NCBI GenBank assembly: GCA_012656075.1
Contig: JAAKBF010000007.1
Coordinates: 1,736,001 to 1,800,000, forward strand
Length of the DNA stretch: 64,000 bases
Source: Phytophthora hibernalis
Lineage: Eukaryota > Oomycota > Peronosporomycetes > Peronosporales > Peronosporaceae
Direction: 5' to 3'
The first letter of the stretch is position 1; each line of letters opens with the position of its first letter. The position numbers and the translations under genes are program-made. The notes below the pieces were generated by a model. It was not told the DNA's origin and made no database searches. It saw only the letters and a program-made list of their open reading frames with translations. Positions 46,718-57,280 of this stretch are shown here, one piece after another.

Positions 46718-48143
46718 TGCGTTTTCCGCGCTTCTGTATTCCTTCTGTGGCTCATGTCAGACACGTGCGCACGCAGAAGTTGTTGTTACCGTTTCGCGTG
46801 TGCGTGCACCAGCGCACGACGGCGCTTGTTGCTCCGCATCAGTTTCCCCCATCTTGCACGCCCAGCCACACAGCCTACCGGTGGTCTGCCTCTCCTACGG
46901 GCCAATGTGTTTTCTCGGCGTTACACCCAGTCACGCTGCCACAAATATTCACGACTTTCTCCATCTCTATCGCGCACACTGCATGCACTATCGGTAACTC
47001 TAGTAGCCTACCCACTCTTTCATTCACCCACTTACTCACTTAATTACCCTCTTACTCATTCACCAAACTTCGAATAAACGTGCTTCCTTCGTCGCGGCCA
47101 CTCGTCTGACGAGACCAAAAATTAATTCAACATGGTGCATACGAACCGTTCGTCCCCAAACAAATACTCCTAGGTATCTCGCTGTCTCTTACATGCACAA
47201 CCAGTGCGTGTTCTATCGAACCGAAAGCAAGCGTCAGAGAAAAGAGAGACCACTTACCAGTCGGTCGCATTAGTCAACGGCATCGGACTTTGACTTTAAG
47301 GCCTGTAATTGTTTATGGCTGGACATAGGTGTCCATCCCGGTTACGCCAAGGGAGCTTTCGCGAGTTTGGGAGCGTTGTTGCGCGCAGAGTGTTGGCAGA
47401 TTCATCCCGAGAGCATTACCGTCGATACTGGAACCAAGGGACAGGCTGGAGTCAACGGATGAAGAGTTCCCTATCTGGCTCGCCGAACAGATATGAGCGG
47501 AAATGCAAGTCAGCTTGTTGCATTCGCGGTGTTCTGGTGGTATTATGGTATGCACAAGTCGACTCAAGGAAATACACGCGCGCGAAAATATGTGCAGTTT
47601 GTTGATAACGGAAAATGTCAATTCAGTGCGCGGAATCTATTTGTTTCAACTCATTCGATTATTGCTCGCTAGTTTGTTGTGTCGCCTATATTGGTTATCT
47701 AGTATTTCACTAGTTGTTATGTCTATACAAAACAAGCGCCGTGCACTAAGTTACCACCGGAATAATGGGCTACGAGCCTTTGGCCAATGCGATTATACTT
47801 CCAGGTATATCTCGTTCTACGACGGAGGTGGGTGGCAGCATCACAGGTCCAAGTACAGCAACTCGTGTGGCAAAAGGACTAGTGAATGCGAAAAATAATC
47901 AGCTCGCTATCACGACAAGTGGTGAGACCAAGTAGAAATTCCAGCGCTGGTAGTTCGATGGATCTACAAGAGCATCAAGGGTTTCAAAACACAGCCAGAC
48001 CAGCCAGCGTTATCAACTAGCTAGAACAGCGAAATCACGGCAAAAGACGTGGCGAACGCAACTAAGATAACAGCTGCAGTTTTGTGGTATTGGCCCTTCA
48101 CGATTTTTGACGCATTGCGTACGGGTCGGAGGTGTCACAACCC

Positions 48144-48476
48144 TTCTCAACTCTGGAGCAGACCGACTCGCTATCAAGATAACGAGAAGATGGATGCCAA
48201 ACGCCTTTGAAGACTACCCCGTCCTCAGTGCACAAGGTTGGTTCGGCGGGTCTTACACACAGAATGTGCTAAACAGCTATCATCTCACACAGGCGAGTAC
48301 ATGCACAACCAGTGCGTGCTGCACCGAAACGTCTGAAAAGAGAGACCACTTCCCAGTCGGTCGCATTAGTCAACTCGTATTGGTTGTTTGGCACCGGACA
48401 TTAACTTCAATGCTTGCATTTTGTGTGAGCCTGGCGGCGAGTACGCTGTATATGAGCTACTGAGATATGCGTTCCA
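48144..48476 (+). repeat. Long-type block, unit 5
   Basis: 333 bp; one extra G (CTCTGGAGC) compared with the block of unit 3. Confidence 0.8.
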
Positions 48477-48731
48477 AAGTGATGGAATCAAAGGGCAATT
48501 CACAGAGTTGGGCGGAGACGGCCCGGCCCACCCAAGCTTTGTATGGGGGTCCACGATCGGGCGAAGTGGTGGGTGTTGTCGTGCTTTGCGTCAACAGGCG
48601 CAGTGAGGCTGATATGTGCTGGTATCATTTTTGTAATGCGTTTAGTTGTTTGGTTTTGGCACGTTGTTGATTCGTATTTGTTAGTGGTATTTTGAAGTGG
48701 TTAAAATGTGTGTCGATTACTGAAAAGTTAC

Positions 48732-48803
48732 GCCTGTGTGGCTCAGTGGTAGAGCATCTGTCTTGTAAACAGAAGGTCCCCGGTTCAATCCCGGGCGGAG
48801 GCA
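48732..48803 (+). tRNA. tRNA-Thr(UGU)-like gene
   Basis: Same 72 bases as the copy at 41058, with intact promoter boxes and downstream TTTT. Confidence 0.8.
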
Positions 48804-50229
48804 TGCGTTTTCCGCGCTTCTGTATTCCTTCTGTGGCTCATGTCAGACACGTGCGCACGCAGAAGTTGTTGTTACCGTTTCGCGTGTGCGTGCACCAGCG
48901 CACGACGGCGCTTGTTGCTCCGCATCAGTTTCCCCCATCTTGCACGCCCAGCCACACAGCCTACCGGTGGTCTGCCTCTCCTACGGGCCAATGTGTTTTC
49001 TCGGCGTTACACCCAGTCACGCTGCCACAAATATTCACGACTTTCTCCATCTCTATCGCGCACACTGCATGCACTATCGGTAACTCTAGTAGCCTACCCA
49101 CTCTTTCATTCACCCACTTACTCACTTAATTACCCTCTTACTCATTCACCAAACTTCGAATAAACGTGCTTCCTTCGTCGCGGCCACTCGTCTGACGAGA
49201 CCAAAAATTAATTCAACATGGTGCATACGAACCGTTCGTCCCCAAACAAATACTCCTAGGTATCTCGCTGTCTCTTACATGCACAACCAGTGCGTGTTCT
49301 ATCGAACCGAAAGCAAGCGTCAGAGAAAAGAGAGACCACTTACCAGTCGGTCGCATTAGTCAACGGCATCGGACTTTGACTTTAAGGCCTGTAATTGTTT
49401 ATGGCTGGACATAGGTGTCCATCCCGGTTACGCCAAGGGAGCTTTCGCGAGTTTGGGAGCGTTGTTGCGCGCAGAGTGTTGGCAGATTCATCCGGAGAGC
49501 ATTACCGTCGATACTGGAACCAAGGGACAGGCTGGAGTCAACGGATGAAGAGTTCCCTATCTGGCTCGCCGAACAGATATGAGCGGAAATGCAAGTCAGC
49601 TTGTTGCATTCGCGGTGTTCTGGTGGTATTATGGTATGCACAAGTCGACTCAAGGAAATACACGCGCGCGAAAATATGTGCAGTTTGTTGATAACGGAAA
49701 ATGTCAATTCAGTGCGCGGAATCTATTTGTTTCAACTCATTCGATTATTGCTCGCTAGTTTGTTGTGTCGCCTATATTGGTTATCTAGTATTTCACTAGT
49801 TGTTATGTCTATACAAAACAAGCGCCGTGCACTAAGTTACCACCGGAATAATGGGCTACGAGCCTTTGGCCAATGCGATTATACTTCCAGGTATATCTCG
49901 TTCTACGACGGAGGTGGGTGGCAGCATCACAGGTCCAAGTACAGCAACTCGTGTGGCAAAAGGACTAGTGAATGCGAAAAATAATCAGCTCGCTATCACG
50001 ACAAGTGGTGAGACCAAGTAGAAATTCCAGCGCTGGTAGTTCGATGGATCTACAAGAGCATCAAGGGTTTCAAAACACAGCCAGACCAGCCAGCGTTATC
50101 AACTAGCTAGAACAGCGAAATCACGGCAAAAGACGTGGCGAACGCAACTAAGATAACAGCTGCAGTTTTGTGGTATTGGCCCTTCACGATTTTTGACGCA
50201 TTGCGTACGGGTCGGAGGTGTCACAACCC

Positions 50230-50562
50230 TTCTCAACTCTGGAGCAGACCGACTCGCTATCAAGATAACGAGAAGATGGATGCCAAACGCCTTTGAAGAC
50301 TACCCCGTCCTCAGTGCACAAGGTTGGTTCGGCGGGTCTTACACACAGAATGTGCTAAACAGCTATCATCTCACACAGGCGAGTACATGCACAACCAGTG
50401 CGTGCTGCACCGAAACGTCTGAAAAGAGAGACCACTTCCCAGTCGGTCGCATTAGTCAACTCGTATTGGTTGTTTGGCACCGGACATTAACTTCAATGCT
50501 TGCATTTTGTGTGAGCCTGGCGGCGAGTACGCTGTATATGAGCTACTGAGATATGCGTTCCA
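50230..50562 (+). repeat. Long-type block, unit 6
   Basis: 333 bp, same CTCTGGAGC variant as unit 5. Confidence 0.8.
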
Positions 50563-50816
50563 AAGTGATGGAATCAAAGGGCAATTCACAGAGTTGGGCG
50601 GAGACGGCCCGGCCCACCCAAGCTTTGTATGGGGGTCCACGATCGGGCGAAGTGGTGGGTGTTGTCGTGCTTTGCGTCAACAGGCGCAGTGAGGCTGATA
50701 TGTGCTGGTATCATTTTGTAATGCGTTTAGTTGTTTGGTTTTGGCACGTTGTTGATTCGTATTTGTTAGTGGTATTTTGAAGTGGTTAAAATGTGTGTCG
50801 ATTACTGAAAAGTTAC

Positions 50817-50888
50817 GCCTGTGTGGCTCAGTGGTAGAGCATCTGTCTTGTAAACAGAAGGTCCCCGGTTCAATCCCGGGCGGAGGCA
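50817..50888 (+). tRNA. tRNA-Thr(UGU)-like gene
   Basis: Same 72 bases as the copy at 41058, with intact promoter boxes and downstream TTTT. Confidence 0.8.
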
Positions 50889-52313
50889 TGCGTTTTCCGC
50901 GCTTCTGTATTCCTTCTGTGGCTCATGTCAGACACGTGCGCACGCAGAAGTTGTTGTTACCGTTTCGCGTGTGCGTGCACCAGCGCACGACGGCGCTTGT
51001 TGCTCCGCATCAGTTTCCCCATCTTGCACGCCCAGCCACACAGCCTACCGGTGGTCTGCCTCTCCTACGGGCCAATGTGTTTTCTCGGCGTTACACCCAG
51101 TCACGCTGCCACAAATATTCACGACTTTCTCCATCTCTATCGCGCACACTGCATGCACTATCGGTAACTCTAGTAGCCTACCCACTCTTTCATTCACCCA
51201 CTTACTCACTTAATTACCCTCTTACTCATTCACCAAACTTCGAATAAACGTGCTTCCTTCGTCGCGGCCACTCGTCTGACGAGACCAAAAATTAATTCAA
51301 CATGGTGCATACGAACCGTTCGTCCCCAAACAAATACTCCTAGGTATCTCGCTGTCTCTTACATGCACAACCAGTGCGTGTTCTATCGAACCGAAAGCAA
51401 GCGTCAGAGAAAAGAGAGACCACTTACCAGTCGGTCGCATTAGTCAACGGCATCGGACTTTGACTTTAAGGCCTGTAATTGTTTATGGCTGGACATAGGT
51501 GTCCATCCCGGTTACGCCAAGGGAGCTTTCGCGAGTTTGGGAGCGTTGTTGCGCGCAGAGTGTTGGCAGATTCATCCCGAGAGCATTACCGTCGATACTG
51601 GAACCAAGGGACAGGCTGGAGTCAACGGATGAAGAGTTCCCTATCTGGCTCGCCGAACAGATATGAGCGGAAATGCAAGTCAGCTTGTTGCATTCGCGGT
51701 GTTCTGGTGGTATTATGGTATGCACAAGTCGACTCAAGGAAATACACGCGCGCGAAAATATGTGCAGTTTGTTGATAACGGAAAATGTCAATTCAGTGCG
51801 CGGAATCTATTTGTTTCAACTCATTCGATTATTGCTCGCTAGTTTGTTGTGTCGCCTATATTGGTTATCTAGTATTTCACTAGTTGTTGTGTCTATACAA
51901 AACAAGCGTCGTGCACTAAGTTACCACCGAAATAATGGGCTACGAGCCTTTGGCCAATGCGATTATACTTCCAGGTATATCTCGTTCTACGACGGAGGTG
52001 GGTGGCAGCATCACAGGTCCAAGTACAGCAACTCGTGTGGCAAAAGGACTAGTGAATGCGAAAAATAATCAGCTCGCTATCACGACAAGTGGTGAGACCA
52101 AGTAGAAATTCCAGCGCTGGTAGTTCGATGGATCTACAAGAGCATCAAGGGTTTCAAAACACAGCCAGACCAGCCAGCGTTATCAACTAGCTAGAACAGC
52201 GAAATTACGGCAAAAGACGTGGCGAACGCAACTAAGATAACAGCTGCAGTTTTGTGGTATTGGCCCTTCACGATTTTTGACGCATTGCGTACGGGTCGGA
52301 GGTGTCACAACCC

Positions 52314-52645
52314 TTCTCAACTCTGAGCAGACCGACTCGCTATCAAGATAACGAGAAGATGGATGCCAAACGCCTTTGAAGACTACCCCGTCCTCAGTGC
52401 ACAAGGTTGGTTCGGCGGGTCTTACACACAGAATGTGCTAAACAGCTATCATCTCACACAGGCGAGTACATGCACAACCAGTGCGTGCTGCACCGAAACG
52501 TCTGAAAAGAGAGACCACTTCCCAGTCGGTCGCATTAGTCAACTCGTATTGGTTGTTTGGCACCGGACATTAACTTCAATGCTTGCATTTTGTGTGAGCC
52601 TGGCGGCGAGTACGCTGTATATGAGCTACTGAGATATGCGTTCCA
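52314..52645 (+). repeat. Long-type block, unit 7
   Basis: 332 bp, CTCTGAGC variant as in unit 3. Confidence 0.8.
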
Positions 52646-52899
52646 AAGTGATGGAATCAAAGGGCAATTCACAGAGTTGGGCGGAGACGGCCCGGCCCAC
52701 CCAAGCTTTGTATGGGGGTCCACGATCGGGCGAAGTGGTGGGTGTTGTCGTGCTTTGCGTCAACAGGCGCAGTGAGGCTGATATGTGCTGGTATCATTTT
52801 GTAATGCGTTTAGTTGTTTGGTTTTGGCACGTTGTTGATTCGTATTTGTTAGTGGTATTTTGAAGTGGTTAAAATGTGTGTCGATTACTGAAAAGTTAC

Positions 52900-52918
52900 G
52901 CCTGTGTGGCTCAGTGGT
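52900..52918 (+). pseudogene. tRNA-Thr 5' fragment at the array's right end
   Basis: GCCTGTGTGGCTCAGTGGT and then an abrupt change to inverted array sequence (TAATTTTTGG...). Only the acceptor 5' strand and part of the D arm remain. Confidence 0.8.
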
Positions 52919-53440
52919 TAATTTTTGGTCTCGTCAGACGAGTGGCCGCGACGAAGGAAGCACGTTTATTCGAAGTTTGGTGAATGAGTAAGAGGGTAAT
53001 TAAGTGAGTAAGTGGGTGAATGAAAGAGTGGGTAGGCTACTAGAGTTACCGATAGTGCATGCAGTGTGCGCGATAGAGATGGAGAAAGTCGTGAATATTT
53101 GTGGCAGCGTGACTGGGTGTAACGCCGAGAAAACACATTGGCCCGTAGGAGAGGCAGACCACCGGTAGGCTGTGTGGCTGGGCGTGCAAGATGGGGGAAA
53201 CTGATGCGGAGCAACAAGCGCCGTCGTGCGCTGGTGCACGCACACGCGAAACGGTAACAACAACTTCTGCGTGCGCACGTGTCTGACATGAGCCACAGAA
53301 GGAATACAGAAGCGCGGAAAACGCATGCCTCCGCCCGGGATTGAACCGGGGACCTTCTGTTTACAAGACAGATGCTCTACCACTGAGCCACACAGGCGTA
53401 ACTTTTCAGTAATCGACACACATTTTAACCACTTCAAAAT
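52919..53440 (-). repeat. Inverted terminal arm of the array
   Basis: Reverse complement of the part of a unit running from just before the tRNA (ATTTTGAAGTGGTTAAAATG) to CTCGTCTGACGAGACCAAAAATTA. It contains one complete tRNA-Thr on the minus strand. Foreign sequence starts at 53441. Confidence 0.9.
53326..53397 (-). tRNA. tRNA-Thr(UGU)-like gene, inverted copy
   Basis: Same 72 bases as the plus-strand copies, with TTTT downstream. It faces the array, and its upstream flank is only 43 bp of array DNA before unrelated sequence. Confidence 0.8.
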
Positions 53441-53899
53441 CACACAAACAAATTTGGGTTGCGGTCTGTTGGTCGCAGTTCGGTAGTTTTTGAACATTTA
53501 TGAACATGTAATATACGAGAATATATTATGTGTACTATGTGTACTATAAATGTGTTACGATTAGACAGCACGTTAAACTTTTGTAAAACTAGAGACTATC
53601 GTGTGTGCTGGCAAAGGGCTGACATTATGTGCGCAGCACATTTTGGGTACACCCCATTTGATCAGATGCGGTATAGATTTTGCTCCGCTGGAAAGAGACG
53701 TACACGTGATTTGGATGGGAGCTCCGAAATCCGCGTTGTGATTTTAAAGGCATTTCGCACCACGCAAATAGTGATTGACGCGGTGCGAAATGCCTTTAAA
53801 AATCACAACGCTTTCAAAAATTAATTCAACTTCTAAGTCATGCAAACCTGAGCACGAAAAGCGACTCCACGCCGTATTCAGCGTTGTTGAATGGATTAT
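53441..53899. other. Right flank of the array
   Basis: No gene recognised. It contains the palindrome at 53733-53811 described separately and a plus-strand open frame (53528-53824) that runs through that palindrome and is probably meaningless. Confidence 0.3.
53733..53811. repeat. Fold-back palindrome 1
   Basis: Arms 53733-53761 and 53782-53811 are reverse complements of about 29 bp (one T-run length difference), loop 20 bases. Neither arm belongs to a recognised element. Confidence 0.85.
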
Positions 53900-54349
53900 T
53901 CATGTCGGGGTGTGTAGGAGCGTGTACGCATGTGAGCCGTACTTGCACTGAATTATCTTGAAGCGAGCACTACCCACATAGTGGTCCCGGAGCTGCCCTC
54001 GTCTCAAGTCACGATAACTTCTACTACGGGCGTGCTTTCCACGGCTGTCATTACTGGAATCAAGATCGAAGAATGCAAAAGCGTCGAGAGGCGCATAATC
54101 CAGATCAATGGTTCCAGCCACATAACTCTTCTGAATGAAAAGTACACTTGGTTTCACTACGGGCTGTCCAGGCGACAACACGAGGTTACACTCCATACTA
54201 GCACTGTTGTTCCTGTTAATCGTACTTAGTGCTTCAATACTGAAACTAGTATAAAAGGGGTGGCTTCTTCCCTTTTCATTCGCGGTAAAACAAACGCGGT
54301 CTACACGCTTCTTCTTTTTGTGAGGGCGTCCAACCTTCCGCGCCTTCAT
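53900..54349 (-). CDS. Hypothetical protein with basic N-terminus
   Basis: 149-codon open frame that starts MKARKVGRPHKKKKRVDRV. The GRPHKKKKR stretch is basic and AT-hook/NLS-like. The remainder (SMECNLVLSPGQPVVKPSV, LDAFAFFDLDSSNDSRG) has no recognised domain. It lies among repeats and may be a transposon remnant or a chance frame. Confidence 0.25.
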   Translation of the reverse strand: MKARKVGRPHKKKKRVDRVCFTANEKGRSHPFYTSFSIEALSTINRNNSASMECNLVLSPGQPVVKPSVLFIQKSYVAGTIDLDYAPLDAFAFFDLDSSNDSRGKHARSRSYRDLRRGQLRDHYVGSARFKIIQCKYGSHAYTLLHTPT

Positions 54350-55150
54350 GCTGATTTCGAACCTGAAACCGAACGAGGCGCTCCCGGAACCGCAAAGCTG
54401 TCAAAGTTTAAATCTTTATTTTCACTGTTCGGCACTCGGGCAAGTTGCACCAGATGTCCGCCAATTCAGTTTGGTATTGTATTGAACAGCCGTCATCTCA
54501 ACAATAAAAACGGTAATTCCTGGCGAAGCAATAATAATGATTGCCGCAATTTATATTGTATTGTTACATAAACGCATCAACAAGCACGAGTGAAGTAACG
54601 TAAATACCGGTACCATTGACACCTTCTATCATTCCGCCACCAACTGCGTCAGCGTCGGAGAAGGGGGCGTGATCTCTACCGGTATACTCATTGAAGAGCG
54701 GGAGACGGTGTCTCTCTTGAAGGACAAAGTAGCACATACAAATGTACACTCTCAAGTAGTGCTGTACATCCAGGAAAATGTCTGACCCGCTTTACTGGAT
54801 TAAACCCGGATCTTTTTTGGATTTATCCGTAAATCCATGCGGCTATGTAATATATATATAATTAGAGGGTTAAATATGTAATTATTGAAACCACAAAGGC
54901 CACTAAGAGTAACTAATAATGTTATTGAAGCACTAAGTGAAGAACGCCGTCTAGTTGACCTTTGCTACGAAACAATAGCTGAATGGCAATTAACATGTGA
55001 GTAATAGTTAAACCTCACACAATACAATGTTGTGTTTGCTCGACACCGTCTGCTCTTGCTCGTTTGCGGGAATCTAGCGCACTACACTCCTCGCACAAAA
55101 CCTCCGGCGGTTAGCGAGAGACAGCAAAAGTAAGAAGATGGTTCATTCAA
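54350..55150. other. Unassigned interval
   Basis: AT-rich with a TATATATATA tract near 54848. No coding, RNA or repeat feature recognised. Confidence 0.3.
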
Positions 55151-55169
55151 ATACCCAGTCATCCGCCAG

Positions 55170-55500
55170 ACTATCCTATTATTCGCGTTGCAAGAGGAGA
55201 CACTGCGACGCGTATATGTGCAGGCATATCACCCGGTCTGTTTCCAGTCTTCAACAACACTGAATCGTACAAGGAGAGCAGTATCTCGTTGCCTCCTGCA
55301 CACAATGGGGTTCCTCGGAAGCTAGCAGTCCTCGTCGTACAAGTAATGCTCGGCGTCCAGCACGTGGGTGCGCTCGACGCCCGTCTCGTCGAGCCGCACA
55401 AGCTCCTCCATGTGCTGCTGCGCGACTAAGTCTGCCGTGGTCGTATCCCCTCGTAGTGCAGCTCGTTATCGCGGAAGGCGCATCGGCGCGCCGTTGTACT
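55170..55500 (-). pseudogene. Short coding relic, family unknown
   Basis: Minus-strand reading LVAQQHMEELVRLDETGVER then THVLDAEHYLYDEDC and a stop. The composition is protein-like, but the frame is short and broken on both sides. It could be a transposase fragment. Confidence 0.2.
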
Positions 55501-55768
55501 CGATCCTGCTGCAGCGCAGACAGTTGATATAATGAGCGCGTTGTTCAGCAGCTCCGCCACACCCTTCTTACTGGGACTGAGTCGCGAAGAAATTCATGCC
55601 GCAGGGATACCTTCCGGTGGTGCAAACACAACGAACGAAGTATAAATACTAGTGTTGCACACATCAATCGCACAGTGAAGCAACTTGAGCAACGTAGCGT
55701 TATTATGTTGCCAGATGACAAACGGCCTTGGAGTTGCAAACGACAGTTCTTACGAACTGCGAAATACC

Positions 55769-55850
55769 ACGAATCAACAACGGGCTGAAATCAAACAACT
55801 AAACGAATTACAAAATGAGCACATATCAGCCACACTGCGCCTGTTGACGT
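55769..55850 (-). repeat. Small diverged fragment of the array unit
   Basis: Reverse-complement match, with several substitutions, to the segment just before the tRNA (TCAACAGGCGCAGTGAGGCTGATATG ... GTTGATTCGT in the units). It shows that array DNA is also dispersed outside the array. Confidence 0.6.
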
Positions 55851-55862
55851 TTGTTTCAAGCT

Positions 55863-57132
55863 TTATCTCGGAGAAAGCGTTTTCCACCGATGAGGGCGTC
55901 GACTCTCTTCCTCGGCAGCCTGTACTGAATGCTCTGCATTGAAATGAAGACTGCCAGGTCGAGACAGTTGAGGTCGGGCGAATTTGGCGGTTGGCACAGC
56001 ATCTTGATGCTGTGCCAAGATGCTGTGCCAACCGCCAAATTCGCCCGACCTCATCCAGCGTCCTTCCGTTCCTGCTGCTACGACTTCTGGATCCGATGGT
56101 GACATATGGGGCTTGGCATTATCTTGCTGCACAAAGATAATTTGGCGGCGGTCCTTCATCGGCCACTTTCCTTGATCGCTGGGAAAATTTTGGTTAGAAG
56201 GTAGTCCCTGTACACGAACCGATCAATCGTATCGATATTACGTGTGCAAATATCTCCTTTGGCTCTGTTCTTGCTGCACCTATGTGCCTTGTACTCTTGC
56301 AAGACCATACTCCGACTTTGCCATCCCATTGTTGTTTACGGTGCGGGTCGTACCTAGCAATAATCGTACAAAATATGAGAGGTTATTAATATTACATCAT
56401 TTTATAGAGTTATACCGTGGACGGGCCAGTGGTGCCAGGAACATAGTCTTCGGGATAAAGCGCTTGCTCTTCCAGGCACGCGGAGGAAGCTCTTCGCCGT
56501 CGAAACACAGGTCAGAGCGCCTGTTGCGGTCTGCGTAGAACCACTTCTCATCTGCATGCGCCATGTCGTGTATAGGCTCGAGGCGTAAGGTTCTGTCGTC
56601 GATAAACGACAACGTGTGGTCGACGCGCTGAAACTTGTTCTCGGTGGTTAATGCAGGCTTTATGAAGGTAGTCCGGCGCGTCACCATGCATTCCGTCACT
56701 GCCTGTCGTACAACGTGCCTAGAGACCCCAGTAGCGACTGCAATACGTCGCTCAACGGCTCTTTCTTCGACAGGAACACTCGCCAACTTTGCATGCACAT
56801 CATCTCTATCCTTGCACTTCCTGCCGCTATGCTGATTGACCCGACTGCCCTCCAAGAACCCCTCCCGCGACAGCAGCAGCATAGTACTTCCAAATAGCGC
56901 TCACAGTGGTTGAATCTCGATGCACTTGCAACCCCACTCGAGCATACGCTCCGCGGGGCAGTACTCCATTGTTGCTGATATCGAGAAGCTCGTCCATGAT
57001 GGCCGTGCGCTCTGAATCGGAGACGTTGGCCTTGGCCGTATCAGCACAGCCGGAGCGGAAGCTATGCAAGCGTGGCGGGTCACCCTCGATATCTGCCTCA
57101 GACTTAGCATAAAAAGAAATGGTCGAAGTCAC
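55863..57132 (-). pseudogene. Tc1/mariner-type transposase relic
   Basis: Minus-strand blocks in order: SDSERTAIMDELLDISNNGV (N-terminal HTH), VPVEERAVERRIAVATGVSR and TFIKPALTTENKFQ, HADEKWFYADRNRR (first catalytic Asp), ELPPRAWKSKRFIPKTMFL, then RRQIIFVQQDNAKPHMSP (second Asp) and PPNSPDLNCLDLAVFISMQS (third catalytic region). Stops and slips are many, and palindrome 2 interrupts the third block. Cut-and-paste element, inactive. Confidence 0.75.
55970..56052. repeat. Fold-back palindrome 2
   Basis: Perfect 36-bp arms 55970-56005 and 56017-56052, loop of 11 bases that itself repeats the arm end (GATGCTGTGCC). The left arm is authentic transposase sequence (minus strand CQPPNSPDL region); the right arm is its inverted duplicate. 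Confidence 0.95.
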
Positions 57133-57280
57133 ATAGGTCCGTTGGTTTTGAAACTGGTGACTATCGAAAGCTGAAACGCTCTTCGTTTGTTTCGTCGAAT
57201 CTAAAGTCCTGGACGATTCCTACAGCCGATGTTATTTGCCGGAATATTTGTCTCCGGTGATCATTTCCAACCAGAGGAAG

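Larger units (their letters stand above)
46646..48731 (+). repeat. Array unit 5 (long type)
   Basis: 2,086 bp; block at 48144-48476 (333 bp, CTCTGGAGC variant). Confidence 0.9.
48732..50816 (+). repeat. Array unit 6 (long type)
   Basis: 2,085 bp; block at 50230-50562. It has CATCCGGAGAG where other units have CATCCCGAGAG. Confidence 0.9.
50817..52899 (+). repeat. Array unit 7 (long type)
   Basis: 2,083 bp; block at 52314-52645 (332 bp, CTCTGAGC as in unit 3). It has TTGTTGTGTC instead of TTGTTATGTC and GAAATTACGG instead of GAAATCACGG. Confidence 0.9.
37594..53440 (+). repeat. Macrosatellite: tandem 1.75/2.08-kb units each with a tRNA-Thr-like gene
   Basis: Head-to-tail units, nearly identical to one another, with tRNA starts at 39308, 41058, 42810, 44894, 46646, 48732, 50817 and 52900, i.e. 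spacings of 1750, 1752, 2084, 1752, 2086, 2085 and 2083. Short (S) and long (L) units differ by one 332-333-bp block. Order from the left: partial S, S, S, L, S, L, L, L, then an inverted arm (52919-53440). Near identity implies recent amplification or homogenisation. Non-tRNA DNA holds only short frames of unknown meaning. Confidence 0.9.

Noticed and set aside
37594..53440. CRISPR-like array
   Set aside because: Units are 1.75-2.08 kb with near-identical spacers; there are no short repeats with variable spacers.
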